Shown here piece by piece: positions 1-7,749 of a DNA stretch of 14,107 nucleotides. The DNA is from Streptomyces sp. NRRL B-1347 (lineage in GTDB: Bacteria > Actinomycetota > Actinomycetes > Streptomycetales > Streptomycetaceae): contig NZ_JOJM01000107.1 of assembly GCF_000720325.1 (NCBI RefSeq), positions 1 to 14,107 of the forward strand, read 5' to 3'. Position 1 is the stretch's first letter. Each line of letters starts with the position of its first letter. Under the pieces are notes generated by a model, which saw nothing but the letters and a program-made list of their open reading frames with translations, was not told where the DNA came from and did no database searches. Both the position numbers and the translations under genes were made by a program.

Positions 1-1
1 C

Positions 2-367
2 ACGGGGGTTGCGGCCGTCGCCTGGGTGGGGGGTCTGGGGGTGCCTGTCGCGCTGGGGGTGCGGGCTTGGCGGGTACGGGTGCGGGTGCCGCGGGGCGGG
101 CGGGGCTCATGGGCGGGGCGCCTCCGCTTGTGGCCCCGGCCGCGCCGGGGCGCCGCCCTGCCCGAGGCCTCCGTCCCTGAGCCCGCGGTGCCTCCCGAGG
201 ACTCCGAGCCCTCCGGCCTCTACGAACTCTTCGAGCCGTTCGAGCCCCTTGACCACCCGGAGGAGGAGCCCCCGGTTCCGCCGCCGCCCGCCTACGAGCC
301 GTACGACTTCCTGCCGAAGCGGGAGGAGGGGCCTCCGGGGGGAAGCGGAACCGGGACCGGAGCCTGA
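2..367 (+). CDS. C-terminal end of a multi-pass membrane protein, probably PerM/DUF6350-like (5' truncated)
   Basis: The reading frame is already open at base 2, so the gene starts outside the window. The visible 121 residues begin with a hydrophobic, glycine/valine-rich stretch (about residues 1-22) that looks like the last membrane helix. An arginine-rich cytoplasmic turn ([15 protein letters not shown]) follows, then an acidic proline-rich tail with repeated FEPFEPL and [11 protein letters not shown] elements, ending at a TGA. A membrane protein directly before purN and purH on the same strand matches the perM-purN-purH order known from Mycobacterium (PerM, DUF6350, linked to cell division under stress). 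Here purN lies about 1.2 kb further on, with one gene of opposite strand between. The family call rests on neighbourhood and the membrane-plus-acidic-tail layout; the tail itself is not diagnostic. Confidence 0.55.
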   Translation, partial: TGVAAVAWVGGLGVPVALGVRAWRVRVRVPRGGRGSWAGRLRLWPRPRRGAALPEASVPEPAVPPEDSEPSGLYELFEPFEPLDHPEEEPPVPPPPAYEPYDFLPKREEGPPGGSGTGTGA

Positions 368-375
368 GTCGAACG

Positions 376-409
376 GTTGCTCGGCAACTGGGCCCAGCGC
401 CGGGCCCGG
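376..409. terminator. possible terminator between convergent genes
   Basis: The 43 bases between two convergent stop codons hold GTTGC-tcg-GCAAC (376-388), followed by two GGGCCC copies (390-395 and 402-407) that can pair with each other. The second copy sits in the 10-base palindrome CCGGGCCCGG. There is no T-run, as usual in Streptomyces. Weak but suitably placed. Confidence 0.35.
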
Positions 410-410
410 T

Positions 411-1262
411 CTAGTCGCGGTCGGTGAGGAGGGGGCGGAGTTGCTTCGGGAGGAGGTCTTCGCAGGCCTGCTGCGAGGCCCCCGTCAGCGCGTCGTCGCG
501 GCAGGTGTAGTAGTCCCGGTAGATGAGCTGCGCCCCGAACGTCGCAAGCACCATGACCAGCGCGAGCGAGGCCGTCACCAGGCCGCTGATGGCCGCCGTG
601 GTCTGGGGCCGCGACCCGCGGGCGGCCGGCTCCGGCGCGGCCGCGGCGGTCGGGTCGGGGCGCCGCGGCTTGGCCCGCAGCGCGCTGATGGCCCAGTACG
701 CGCCGAGCGCGCCGAGCAGCAGCGCCACGTAGTCCCAGCCGAAGAGGGCGAAGAAGAAGGCCCACATGCCGGAGAGCAGCGCGTAGCGCGCGCGGCGCTG
801 GGCGGGGTCGGTGGGGTCCCAGCGCAGGCCCCCGCCCTGGCCGTTCTGGCCGCCGGGGCCGTCCTGGCCCTGGCCGCGCGGCCGGTCGCCGAAGCCGCCG
901 GAGGAGCGGCCGGGCTGCTGGTCGCTCCACTGGCTGCCCCAGGGCGAGTCGCCCCGGCCGCCGGAGCCCTGGTCGTCGGGGCCGGAGCCGGAGCCCGAGC
1001 CGTTCGGGTGCCGCGGGCGCCACGGCTGCTCGGGGGTGCCCTCGGGCGGCGGTGCGAACGGGTTGTCGTCCGGCGCGGAGCCCTGGCCGCCGCCGGAGCC
1101 GCCGCCGTCCCGCTGGTCCTCCGGGGCCGGGGACGAGGGGCCGGGCCGCCCCTCCCGGAGCAGCACCGCACCCGGGCCGGGTGTCGAGCCGTGGCGCCCG
1201 TCGTGCGTCGGTCCGTACGCGGACGCGAGGGTTGGCGTGAGGCGGAGGCTGCGGTCCGGCAT
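411..1262 (-). CDS. proline/glycine-rich integral membrane protein, function unknown
   Basis: The product is 283 residues. Residues 1-155 are disordered, rich in G, P, S, Q and D (for example [10 protein letters not shown] and repeated GQGG stretches). Three likely membrane segments follow: about 160-175 ([16 protein letters not shown]), 176-195 ([17 protein letters not shown]) and 222-246 ([22 protein letters not shown]). The short C-terminal part has two cysteines (C254, C267) and ends [14 protein letters not shown]. The ATG at 1262 has AGGGGAAG about 11 bases upstream. An in-frame GTG at residue 33 (GAVLLREG) is an alternative start, so the N-terminus is uncertain. The gene is divergent from purN. 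I recognise it only as the sort of conserved actinobacterial membrane protein found beside purN and assign no function. Confidence 0.75.
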   Translation of the reverse strand: MPDRSLRLTPTLASAYGPTHDGRHGSTPGPGAVLLREGRPGPSSPAPEDQRDGGGSGGGQGSAPDDNPFAPPPEGTPEQPWRPRHPNGSGSGSGPDDQGSGGRGDSPWGSQWSDQQPGRSSGGFGDRPRGQGQDGPGGQNGQGGGLRWDPTDPAQRRARYALLSGMWAFFFALFGWDYVALLLGALGAYWAISALRAKPRRPDPTAAAAPEPAARGSRPQTTAAISGLVTASLALVMVLATFGAQLIYRDYYTCRDDALTGASQQACEDLLPKQLRPLLTDRD

Positions 1263-1340
1263 CAGGTGTGCGTCTTCCCCTTGTATAGAGCTCTGGCACA
1301 GAGCGCTGGCGGTGCTCTGCGGCCCGGCTGTGCGGAGCCG

Positions 1341-1371
1341 GGCAACTCGGTGGTGGAGCTTGGCAACTCGG
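1341..1371. promoter_or_regulatory. two exact GGCAACTCGG direct repeats between divergent genes
   Basis: GGCAACTCGG occurs at 1341-1350 and 1362-1371, 21 bases apart, which is about two turns of the helix. It lies 80 to 110 bases upstream of the leftward membrane-protein gene and about 100 bases before the likely purN promoter. The spacing and location fit a dimer or tandem binding site, but I recognise no regulator. Confidence 0.35.
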
Positions 1372-1452
1372 CGTTCGGGCGGCTGCCCCCACAGACGCTA
1401 CCTTCCGGCCGCGCCCCCGTCCCGTGAGGGGCCGCCGGGTGTGCCGGTATCG

Positions 1453-1480
1453 TTGCTGACGGTCGGCCGCTTCGTAGAGT
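1453..1480 (+). promoter_or_regulatory. likely purN-purH promoter
   Basis: TAGAGT at 1475-1480 matches the Streptomyces housekeeping -10 consensus TAGRRT exactly. TTGCTG at 1453-1458 with a 16-base spacer is a plausible -35. Transcription would start near 1487, leaving a leader of about 60 bases before the GTG start at 1550 and excluding the upstream in-frame ATG at 1496 as a well-placed start. Confidence 0.55.
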
Positions 1481-1549
1481 TCCCCGTATCGGGAGATGCG
1501 AAGCCTTCGTACGACCGTACAAAGAGCACTCCCGAGAAAGGGCCCCGTC

Positions 1550-2170
1550 GTGGCCAAGGCCAAGCGCCTCGTCGTGCTGGTCTCCGGATCAGGTACGAAT
1601 CTGCAGGCACTGCTCGACGCCATCGCGGAGCACGGCCCCGACGCCTACGGCGCCGAGATCGTGGCCGTCGGCGCCGACCGCACCGGGATCGCGGGTCTGG
1701 AGCGCGCCGAGCGCGCGGGCCTGCCGACGTTCGTGTGCCGGGTGAAGGACCACGGGACCCGGGACGCCTGGGACGCCGCGCTCGCCGAGGCCACCGCGGC
1801 CCACGAGCCGGACCTGGTGATCTCGGCCGGATTCATGAAGATCGTCGGCAAGGAGTTCCTCGCGCGGTTCGGCGGGCGCACCGTCAATACGCACCCCGCG
1901 CTGCTGCCCAGTTTTCCGGGGGCCCACGGCGTCCGCGACGCGCTCGCGTACGGCGCCAAGGTCACCGGCTGCACCGTCCACTTCGTCGACGACGGCGTCG
2001 ACACCGGCCCGATCATCGCGCAGGGCGTGGTGGAGGTCAGGGACGAGGACGACGAGAGCGCTCTGCACGAGCGCATCAAGGAAGTCGAGCGAAGCCTGCT
2101 CGTCGACGTCGTGGGTCGCCTCGCCCGCGACGGGTACAGCATCGAGGGACGAAAGGTAGTTATCCCGTGA
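1550..2170 (+). CDS. purN: phosphoribosylglycinamide formyltransferase
   Basis: PurN transfers the formyl group of 10-formyl-THF to GAR, giving FGAR in purine synthesis (cytoplasm). The 206-residue product has the usual family length. It shows the phosphate-binding loop GSGTNLQAL (13-21), the catalytic segment [15 protein letters not shown] (113-127, with N113 and H115) and the conserved D151 in [10 protein letters not shown]. These correspond to the Asn-His-Asp triad of the E. coli enzyme. I chose GTG at 1550, giving [15 protein letters not shown], because the domain starts at once and AGAAAGGG lies 7 bases before it. The in-frame ATG at 1496 adds 18 residues without family character and has no properly spaced ribosome site. 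The stop overlaps the purH start (GTGA, 2167-2170), so the two are translationally coupled. Confidence 0.96.
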   Translation: MAKAKRLVVLVSGSGTNLQALLDAIAEHGPDAYGAEIVAVGADRTGIAGLERAERAGLPTFVCRVKDHGTRDAWDAALAEATAAHEPDLVISAGFMKIVGKEFLARFGGRTVNTHPALLPSFPGAHGVRDALAYGAKVTGCTVHFVDDGVDTGPIIAQGVVEVRDEDDESALHERIKEVERSLLVDVVGRLARDGYSIEGRKVVIP

Positions 2171-3762
2171 CCGCCGAAGGTACGACGCCCCAGACACCCC
2201 AGAGCAACACCGGTGCCGATCAGCGGCCCATCCGCCGCGCGCTGATCAGCGTGTACGACAAGACCGGCCTGGAGGGCCTCGCCCGCGGCCTGCACGAGGC
2301 CGGCGTCGAGCTGGTGTCGACCGGGTCGACCGCCGCGCGGATCGCCGCCGCGGGCGTCCCCGTCACCAAGGTCGAGGAGCTGACGGGCTTCCCCGAGTGC
2401 CTGGACGGCCGGGTCAAGACGCTGCACCCGCGCGTGCACGCGGGCATCCTCGCCGACCTGCGCCTGGAGGCGCACCGCAAGCAGCTCCAGGAGCTCGGCG
2501 TGGAGCCGTTCGGCCTGGTCGTGGTGAACCTCTACCCGTTCCGCGAGACCGTCGCCTCCGGCGCGAGCGTCGACGAGTGCGTCGAGCAGATCGACATCGG
2601 CGGCCCCTCGATGGTCCGCGCCGCCGCCAAGAACCACCCGTCGGTCGCCGTGGTCACGAGCCCCTCCCAGTACGGGGACCTGCTCTCCGCGGTCCGCGCG
2701 GGCGGCTTCGACTTCGCGGCGCGGCGCGCGCTCGCCGCCGAGGCGTTCCAGCACACCGCCGCGTACGACGTCGCGGTCGCCAACTGGTTCCTGGAGACCG
2801 AGGAGGGCGCCGACGAGCGCTTCCCGGCCTTCGTCGGCGCCGCCTTCGACCTGAAGAACCAGCTGCGCTACGGCGAGAACCCGCACCAGCGCGCCGCCCT
2901 CTACACCGACGGCCGCGGCGGTCTCGCCGAGGCCGAGCAGCTGCACGGCAAGGAGATGTCGTACAACAACTACACGGACACGGACGCCGCGCGCCGTGCC
3001 GCGTACGACCACGACGACCCGTGCGTGGCGATCATCAAGCACGCCAACCCGTGCGGCATCGCGATCGGCGGCAACGTCGCCGAGGCGCACCGCAAGGCGC
3101 ACGCCTGCGACCCGCTGTCCGCGTTCGGCGGCGTCATCGCCGTCAACCGACCGGTGACCAAGGAGATGGCGGAGCAGGTCGCCGAGATCTTCACCGAGGT
3201 CATCGTGGCGCCCGACTACGAGGACGGCGCCCTGGAAGCCCTCACCAAGAAGAAGAACATCCGCGTCCTGCGCGCCCCGCAGGCGCCCGCCGCGCCCGTC
3301 GAGGTCAAGCCGATCGACGGCGGCGCGCTGCTCCAGGTCACCGACCGGCTCCAGGCCGACGGCGACCACCCGGGCAGCTGGACCCTCGCGACCGGCGACC
3401 CGCTGTCCCCGGGCGAGCTGGCCGAGCTCGCCTTCGCCTGGCGCGCCTGCCGCGCGGTGAAGTCCAACGCGATCCTGCTCGCCAAGGACGGCGCCTCCGT
3501 CGGCGTCGGCATGGGCCAGGTCAACCGCGTCGACTCGGCGAAGCTCGCGGTCGAGCGCGCGGGCGAGGAGCGCGCCCGCGGCGCGTACGCCGCGTCCGAC
3601 GCCTTCTTCCCCTTCCCCGACGGCCTGGAGGTCCTGACCGCCGCGGGCGTCAAGGCCGTGGTCCAGCCGGGCGGTTCGGTCCGCGACGAGCTGGTGGTCG
3701 AGGCGGCGAAGAAGGCCGGCGTGACGATGTACTTCACGGGCACGCGGCACTTCTTCCACTGA
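2167..3762 (+). CDS. purH: bifunctional AICAR transformylase / IMP cyclohydrolase
   Basis: PurH carries out the last two steps of IMP synthesis: formylation of AICAR with 10-formyl-THF and ring closure of FAICAR. The product is 531 residues, normal for the family apart from a slightly longer N-terminus. The N-terminal cyclohydrolase domain starts at [13 protein letters not shown] and has the conserved [14 protein letters not shown] (82-95) and [15 protein letters not shown] segments. The transformylase part shows [12 protein letters not shown] (230-241), [12 protein letters not shown] and IIKHANPCG (289-297). K291 and H292 in that motif match the catalytic Lys-His pair of the family. It ends [12 protein letters not shown], the usual C-terminus. 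It starts at a GTG overlapping the purN stop by 4 bases, with GAAAGG about 10 bases upstream. Two strong hairpins follow the stop. Confidence 0.97.
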   Translation: MTAEGTTPQTPQSNTGADQRPIRRALISVYDKTGLEGLARGLHEAGVELVSTGSTAARIAAAGVPVTKVEELTGFPECLDGRVKTLHPRVHAGILADLRLEAHRKQLQELGVEPFGLVVVNLYPFRETVASGASVDECVEQIDIGGPSMVRAAAKNHPSVAVVTSPSQYGDLLSAVRAGGFDFAARRALAAEAFQHTAAYDVAVANWFLETEEGADERFPAFVGAAFDLKNQLRYGENPHQRAALYTDGRGGLAEAEQLHGKEMSYNNYTDTDAARRAAYDHDDPCVAIIKHANPCGIAIGGNVAEAHRKAHACDPLSAFGGVIAVNRPVTKEMAEQVAEIFTEVIVAPDYEDGALEALTKKKNIRVLRAPQAPAAPVEVKPIDGGALLQVTDRLQADGDHPGSWTLATGDPLSPGELAELAFAWRACRAVKSNAILLAKDGASVGVGMGQVNRVDSAKLAVERAGEERARGAYAASDAFFPFPDGLEVLTAAGVKAVVQPGGSVRDELVVEAAKKAGVTMYFTGTRHFFH

Positions 3763-3786
3763 GCCCCGGTCTTCCCCTGAGCCCCG

Positions 3787-3821
3787 GCCGGGATCCGGCC
3801 GGGCCTCGGCCGGATCCCGGC
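3787..3821. terminator. perfect 15-bp hairpin after purH
   Basis: The arms at 3787-3801 and 3807-3821 are exact reverse complements around the loop GGCCT; each arm contains GGATCC or GGATCCC. It lies 25 bases after the purH stop and is the first of two tandem hairpins between convergent genes. An 11-base direct repeat, CTGAGCCCCGG (3759-3769 and 3777-3787), overlaps the purH stop and leads into it. Confidence 0.7.
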
Positions 3822-3825
3822 TGAC

Positions 3826-3876
3826 GAACGGCGCGGGCGCCGCACCCCTCGCAGGGGTGCGGCGCCCGCGCCGTTC
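3826..3876. terminator. perfect 24-bp bidirectional terminator hairpin
   Basis: The arms at 3826-3849 and 3853-3876 are exact reverse complements around the 3-base loop CGC. It lies between the purH stop (3762) and the stop of the leftward RDD gene (3890), so it can end transcription from both sides. There is no T-run, as is typical for high-GC actinobacteria. Confidence 0.88.
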
Positions 3877-3889
3877 ACGTGTCCGCCGG

Positions 3890-4525
3890 TCAGCCCTTGA
3901 TGACGACCGTGCTGCACACCTTGTCGGCGAAGCACTGCTTCTTGTCGTCCCACAGCGGCCACAGGTAGCCGATGTAGCAGGCGATGCTGTCGAGGAAGTG
4001 CGCGAGCTTGCGGACGAAGGCCATGCCGAAGCCGAGGAAGCGGCCGTCGGCCTCGCGCAGGACGCGGATGCCGACGATCCTCTTGCCGATCGTCTGGCCG
4101 GTCTTGCCCTCCAGGTGGATCTGGTAGAAGCCCATGAAGATCGTATAGGCGAGGGCGAGCACCGAGACGATGGAGGCGGCCGCGGTCATGTCCTCGCCGC
4201 CGATGCCGACGGTGAGCCCCACGACCAGATAGAGCGGCACGACCGTGATCAGCCCGTCCAGCAGGGTCGCGCCCACGCGCAGGCCCCAGTGTGCGAGCTC
4301 CGGGCGGCCGTCGTGCCCCATGCCGTACCCCGCCTGCTGCGGGTACGCGCCGTAGGGCGCCTGGCCGGCCTGGGGCTGCGGGTACGGGGCGTAGTTCTGC
4401 CCGGGGTAGCCGCCCTGCTGCGGCGGGACGCCCTGGGGGGCCTGCTGCGGGTAGCCGTATCCGGGGCCGTATCCGGCCTTGGGCTGCTGCGGCTGGCCGT
4501 AGGGGTTGGGCGGCGGCGTGCTCAT
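3890..4525 (-). CDS. RDD-family integral membrane protein
   Basis: The product is 211 residues. Residues 1-75 are a disordered tail of G, Y, P and Q with repeated YPQQ, GYG and PQQ units. The RDD domain follows: HWGLRVGATLLDGLI with R83 and D90 (family hallmarks), a first helix to about 107, a second at about 113-136, the loop LEGKTGQTIGKRIVGIRVLREADG (139-161 region) and a C-terminal CFADKVCSTVVI segment with D201. RDD proteins are small membrane proteins; some are ion antiporters and most have no known role. The start is supported by GGAGGAA about 9 bases before the ATG. It is convergent with purH and divergent from folD. The function of this copy cannot be told from sequence. Confidence 0.9.
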   Translation of the reverse strand: MSTPPPNPYGQPQQPKAGYGPGYGYPQQAPQGVPPQQGGYPGQNYAPYPQPQAGQAPYGAYPQQAGYGMGHDGRPELAHWGLRVGATLLDGLITVVPLYLVVGLTVGIGGEDMTAAASIVSVLALAYTIFMGFYQIHLEGKTGQTIGKRIVGIRVLREADGRFLGFGMAFVRKLAHFLDSIACYIGYLWPLWDDKKQCFADKVCSTVVIKG

Positions 4526-4689
4526 GCTGGGCTGTTCCTCCGGTCGGAGTGGGGGAGTGCGGGGACGTCACGGCACGCACGGAGGAACGTTCACAGATGC
4601 GTCGGTCCCCCCGACACCGGCCGCGGCACTGTGGTGCTTATCGTTCTTTAGCGCCCGCTTGTTTGTCCAGCCGCGTCTTCCCGGTGTTG

Positions 4690-4707
4690 TGCGAGTGCAA
4701 TCGCACT
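4690..4707. promoter_or_regulatory. inverted repeat upstream of folD
   Basis: AGTGC-AATC-GCACT (4694-4707) overlaps an alternative pairing, GTGCGA (4690-4695) with TCGCAC (4701-4706). It lies about 70 bases before the folD start in the divergent region shared with the RDD gene. It could be an operator or an RNA hairpin in the leader. No known consensus is recognised. Confidence 0.3.
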
Positions 4708-4774
4708 GCGAACTCGGCGTCGCGCGAGTGGCCCGGATTGGTACGCGGGCGTGGTCATCCGGGAGGATGGGAGC

Positions 4775-5632
4775 ATGACCGCCCAGATTCTCGATGGCAA
4801 GGCCACCGCAGCAGCGATCAAGTCCGAACTGGCCGTCCGCGTGGCGGCCCTGAAGGAAAAGGGCGTCACGCCCGGACTCGGCACCGTCCTCGTCGGCGAC
4901 GACCCCGGCAGCCAGAAGTACGTCGCGGGCAAGCACCGCGACTGCGCGCAGGTCGGCATCGCCTCCATCCAGCGCGAACTGCCCGCGACCGCCTCGCAGG
5001 AGGAGATCGAGGCCGTGGTGCGGGAGCTGAACGAGGACCCGGCCTGCACCGGCTACATCGTGCAGCTGCCGCTGCCCAAGGGCATCGACGAGAACCGCGT
5101 CCTGGAGCTGATGGACCCGGCCAAGGACGCGGACGGCCTGCACCCCACGAACCTGGGCCGGCTCGTCCTGAACGAGCCCGCGCCGCTGCCCTGCACGCCG
5201 TACGGGATCATCCGGCTCCTTCGGCAGCACGACGTCGAGATCAAGGGCGCGGAGGTCGTGGTCGTCGGCCGCGGCGTCACCATCGGCCGGCCCATGCCGC
5301 TGCTCCTGACCCGCAAGTCGGAGAACGCGACGGTGACGCAGTGCCACACCGGCACCCGTGACCTCGCCTCGCACCTGCGCCGGGCCGACATCATCGTGGC
5401 CGCGGCGGGCGTGCCGCACCTCGTCAAGCCGGAGGACGTGAAGCCCGGCGCCGCCGTGCTGGACGTCGGCGTGTCCCGGGACGAGAGCGGGAAGATCGTC
5501 GGCGATGTGCACCCCGGCGTGGCCGAGGTCGCGGGCTGGCTGTCGCCCAACCCGGGCGGCGTGGGCCCGATGACGCGCGCCCAGCTCCTGGTGAACGTGG
5601 TCGAGGCCGCCGAGCGCGGTGCCGCGGGCTGA
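4775..5632 (+). CDS. folD: bifunctional methylene-THF dehydrogenase / methenyl-THF cyclohydrolase
   Basis: FolD interconverts 5,10-methylene-, 5,10-methenyl- and 10-formyl-THF using NADP, and so makes the formyl donor used by PurN and PurH nearby. The 285-residue product is of standard length. It shows [19 protein letters not shown] with the catalytic Lys-containing segment YVAGK, the family signatures [11 protein letters not shown] and [15 protein letters not shown], the NADP-binding [13 protein letters not shown] and the C-terminal [16 protein letters not shown]. The ATG at 4775 is preceded by GGGAGG 8 bases upstream and gives the usual N-terminus [20 protein letters not shown]3017 gene follows 16 bases after the stop, so the two probably form an operon. 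Confidence 0.97.
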   Translation: MTAQILDGKATAAAIKSELAVRVAALKEKGVTPGLGTVLVGDDPGSQKYVAGKHRDCAQVGIASIQRELPATASQEEIEAVVRELNEDPACTGYIVQLPLPKGIDENRVLELMDPAKDADGLHPTNLGRLVLNEPAPLPCTPYGIIRLLRQHDVEIKGAEVVVVGRGVTIGRPMPLLLTRKSENATVTQCHTGTRDLASHLRRADIIVAAAGVPHLVKPEDVKPGAAVLDVGVSRDESGKIVGDVHPGVAEVAGWLSPNPGGVGPMTRAQLLVNVVEAAERGAAG

Positions 5633-5648
5633 GCCGGGAGTGGCCGCC

Positions 5649-6158
5649 ATGAGTGCTGACGCCAAGGACGGGACCGAGCGGCCGGAGGCCGGGGCCGAGC
5701 CGGAGCGGTCGGAGCAGCCCACCGCCAAGGGCGCCGTGAGCGCGCCGGGACCCGACGGGGTGCCGCGCAAGACGTCGCGGCGCTTCCCGCTGTTCACACG
5801 GGACACCGCGCGGCCCGAGGGCGGCGGCCGCGCCGCGCCGGGGGACGCGCCCGCGCCCGCGCGGCAGTGGCCGCTGCTCGTCGTCGTGTCGGTGGTCGCC
5901 TTCGGGCTGCTCCTGACGGCGTTCGACGTCTTCCGGGTGGGGACGATACTGGTCGGGCTCGGGCTGCTCGCGGGCGCCGTACTGCGCTGGACGCTGCCGG
6001 GCGTCGGCATGCTGGCGGTGCGCTCGCGGTTCACCGACATGGTGACGTACGGGATCCTCGGTCTCGCCATCGTGCTGCTGTCGATGATGGCGCAGCCCGA
6101 CCCGTGGCTGGAGATCCCGTTCCTCGACGACACGCTGCACTTCACGATCAGCAGCTAG
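5649..6158 (+). CDS. DUF3017 membrane protein
   Basis: The product is 169 residues. Residues 1-73 form a charged, proline-rich cytoplasmic tail. Three membrane segments follow: about 74-92 (WPLLVVVSVVAFGLLLTAF), 97-113 and 130-148. The second connects to the third through LPGVGMLAVRSRFTDMVTYGILGLAIVLLS, the segment I associate with DUF3017, a family found directly after folD in actinomycetes. The start is the ATG at 5649, with GGGAG 8 bases upstream and 16 bases after the folD stop. It is followed by a strong terminator. No activity is known; its constant position suggests only co-expression with folD. Confidence 0.88.
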   Translation: MSADAKDGTERPEAGAEPERSEQPTAKGAVSAPGPDGVPRKTSRRFPLFTRDTARPEGGGRAAPGDAPAPARQWPLLVVVSVVAFGLLLTAFDVFRVGTILVGLGLLAGAVLRWTLPGVGMLAVRSRFTDMVTYGILGLAIVLLSMMAQPDPWLEIPFLDDTLHFTISS

Positions 6159-6173
6159 CCGGGGACTGACAGA

Positions 6174-6212
6174 CCGACGGCCCGTACTCGCCAGGAGAGT
6201 ACGGGCCGTCGG
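6174..6212 (+). terminator. perfect 16-bp terminator hairpin of the folD operon
   Basis: The arms at 6174-6189 and 6197-6212 are exact reverse complements around the 7-base loop GCCAGGA, starting 15 bases after the DUF3017 stop. A stable GC-rich stem without a T-run is the normal form in Streptomyces. Confidence 0.88.
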
Positions 6213-6588
6213 CGGTGGGGCAGGGTGGTGCTCGCGGTCGAGGGCCCGTTCCCCCGTGCGCGCCCCCGCGCACGAAGCCTCGACCTCAGTGGTCTCGTGG
6301 TGCCGCCTTGGTGCTGCGGCCGTTCCGGTGTTTCGTGGGGCGCGGACCTGCCTCCCCTTCGATCCCCCGTCAGCGGGTCCGCGCCCCCTTCCCCCGTGCG
6401 CGCCGGTCGTCTGGGCGACTCGGGCGGTGGTGCTGAGGCAAGAAACTACGGGTGGCGGGGGGTCCGCGTCGTCCTGTTGCAGGTTGACGTTCGGGTACGC
6501 CGTAGGGCGCAGCTGCCCGTCAGCTACAACTCCTGCGGTACGGCGACGGGTTGACGTGGCCGCGCGAGACGCGCGTTACGCTGCGGCG
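6213..6588. other. 376-base non-coding stretch with inverted repeats and a repeated 16-mer
   Basis: No frame here has convincing coding character. A nested pair of stems lies at 6236-6285: an outer GGTCGAGG/CCTCGACC (6236-6243, 6278-6285) around an inner CGTGCGCG-cccc-CGCGCACG (6255-6274). A 12-bp stem GGGGCGCGGACC/GGTCCGCGCCCC spans 6337-6387 with a 27-base loop. The 16-mer TTCCCCCGTGCGCGCC occurs at 6249-6264 and 6389-6404. The right end carries the promoter region of the kinase gene. It could be a structured small RNA, a decayed repeat or a regulatory region. Confidence 0.5.
6249..6404. repeat. 16-base direct repeat pair TTCCCCCGTGCGCGCC
   Basis: There are exact copies at 6249-6264 and 6389-6404, 140 bases apart. 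The first overlaps the inner hairpin at 6255-6274; the second begins just past the 12-bp stem ending at 6387. Read on the other strand the unit contains ACGGGGGAA, which resembles the ribosome-site context of the two secreted-protein genes at 8891 and 12330, but no start codon follows at a useful distance. Confidence 0.6.
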
Positions 6589-6589
6589 A
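6551..6589 (+). promoter_or_regulatory. probable leaderless promoter of the two-component operon
   Basis: TACGCT (6577-6582) fits the TANNNT form of actinobacterial -10 boxes and is followed by exactly 6 bases and then the ATG at 6589. This spacing puts the transcription start on the A of the ATG. No ribosome binding site precedes this ATG. TTGACG at 6551-6556 could be a -35, but its 20-base spacer is long. Confidence 0.45.
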
Positions 6590-7749
6590 TGCGACTCCGC
6601 CCGTTCACCACCGACGTCCTGCTCGCCCTCGGGCAGGTGGCAGCACTGGTGCTGATCGGACCGAGCGCGAACGGCATCGGCTGGCAGCCGCTCGACACGC
6701 AGGGCTACGGGCTCGGACTGCTCGTCATCCTGCCTACGCTCGCCCGCTCCAAGGCGCCGATCACCGTGTGCCTGGTGACGTACAGCGTCTGGGTCGTCTA
6801 CATCCTCGCGGGCTACTGGCCCGTGGTGACCTCCTTCGGACCGCTGCTGTGCCTCTACACGGTCTCGCTGCTGCGCCCGACGCGCGTCTCCGCCGTGCTC
6901 GCGGTCCTGCTCGCCGCCCTCTGGGCCTTCGGCAGTCTGCTCACCCTCGACGACTCCTTCATCCCCTCCGTCGTGGCCCAGTGCATCTGCTTCAACGCCA
7001 TGGTGTGGCGCATGGGCTATCTGGCGCGCCGCTCCCAGGAGCTGGCCCGCAGGACGCGCGCCGAGCACCAGGAGAAGGCACGGCACGCGGTGGTGGAGGA
7101 GCGCGGCCGCATAGCGCGGGAGCTGCACGACGTGGTGGCCCACCACATGTCGGTGATCTCCGTGCAGGCGGGCCTCGCGAAGTTCGTCTTCGACTCCGAC
7201 GCGAAGACCGCGCGCGCCGCGCTCGGCACGATCTCCGGCACCAGCGCCGAGGCCCTGGAGGAGATGCGGCGCATGCTGCGGGTGCTGCGCGCGCAGGAGG
7301 ACGGCGGGGAGGTGCCGGACGCGCCGATGCCGGGGCTCGCCCGCATCGGGGAGATGACGGACCGGGTCAGGGCGGGCGGCGTGCCCGTCGAGTTCCGGGT
7401 CGTCGGGACGCCCCGGCCGATCGCGTCCGGCGTGGAACTGTGCGCGTACCGGGTGGTGCAGGAGGCGCTCACGAACGTCCTGAAGCACGCGCGGCAGGCG
7501 AGCGCCGTCGTTGAGCTGCACTATCACCGCGACCACATCGAGGTGTCGGTCACCGACGACGGGGAGGGGGTGATTCAGGACAGAGTGGAACGAGGGCGGG
7601 GACATGGCTTGATTGGTATGCGTGAGCGGGCCAAGCTCTACGGCGGAACGATCAGCATAGGGCCGCGCAGCACCGGGGGGTTCGCCGTCAGGCTTACTCT
7701 GCCCACGTCCGCGCGGGCCGCACCGCCGGGAGACGACGCCACCGAATGA
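6589..7749 (+). CDS. sensor histidine kinase (HisKA_3 / NarL-type partner)
   Basis: The 386-residue membrane kinase senses an unknown signal and phosphorylates the regulator encoded next. Residues 8-145 hold about four to five short membrane helices with almost no outer domain, suggesting the signal is sensed in or at the membrane. A short coiled-coil linker follows (about 145-170). The HisKA_3 dimerisation/phosphoacceptor motif ERGRIARELHDVVAHHMSVI carries H180. The ATPase domain has the N box VVQEALTNVLKHA (N296), DDGEG (323-327) and GHGLIGMRERAKLYGG (338-353). All key residues are present. The ATG at 6589 has a leaderless-type promoter; an in-frame GTG at 6556 is less likely. The stop overlaps the regulator start by 4 bases (ATGA). 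Confidence 0.93.
   Translation: MRLRPFTTDVLLALGQVAALVLIGPSANGIGWQPLDTQGYGLGLLVILPTLARSKAPITVCLVTYSVWVVYILAGYWPVVTSFGPLLCLYTVSLLRPTRVSAVLAVLLAALWAFGSLLTLDDSFIPSVVAQCICFNAMVWRMGYLARRSQELARRTRAEHQEKARHAVVEERGRIARELHDVVAHHMSVISVQAGLAKFVFDSDAKTARAALGTISGTSAEALEEMRRMLRVLRAQEDGGEVPDAPMPGLARIGEMTDRVRAGGVPVEFRVVGTPRPIASGVELCAYRVVQEALTNVLKHARQASAVVELHYHRDHIEVSVTDDGEGVIQDRVERGRGHGLIGMRERAKLYGGTISIGPRSTGGFAVRLTLPTSARAAPPGDDATE

Noticed and set aside
1496..1549. Longer purN starting at the ATG at 1496
   Set aside because: The ATG directly follows GGGAG with no spacer and lies next to the predicted transcription start; the extra 18 residues are not family-like. The GTG at 1550 has a suitable ribosome site.
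1645..3759. 704-codon open frame antisense to purN-purH
   Set aside because: It lies opposite two enzymes with full motif sets; long antisense open frames are expected where third positions are nearly all G or C. Its sequence is low-complexity R, G, A and V.
4526..4774. ZTP riboswitch upstream of folD
   Set aside because: folD is a known target of this riboswitch in other bacteria, so I looked for its conserved core words; none is present in this gap.
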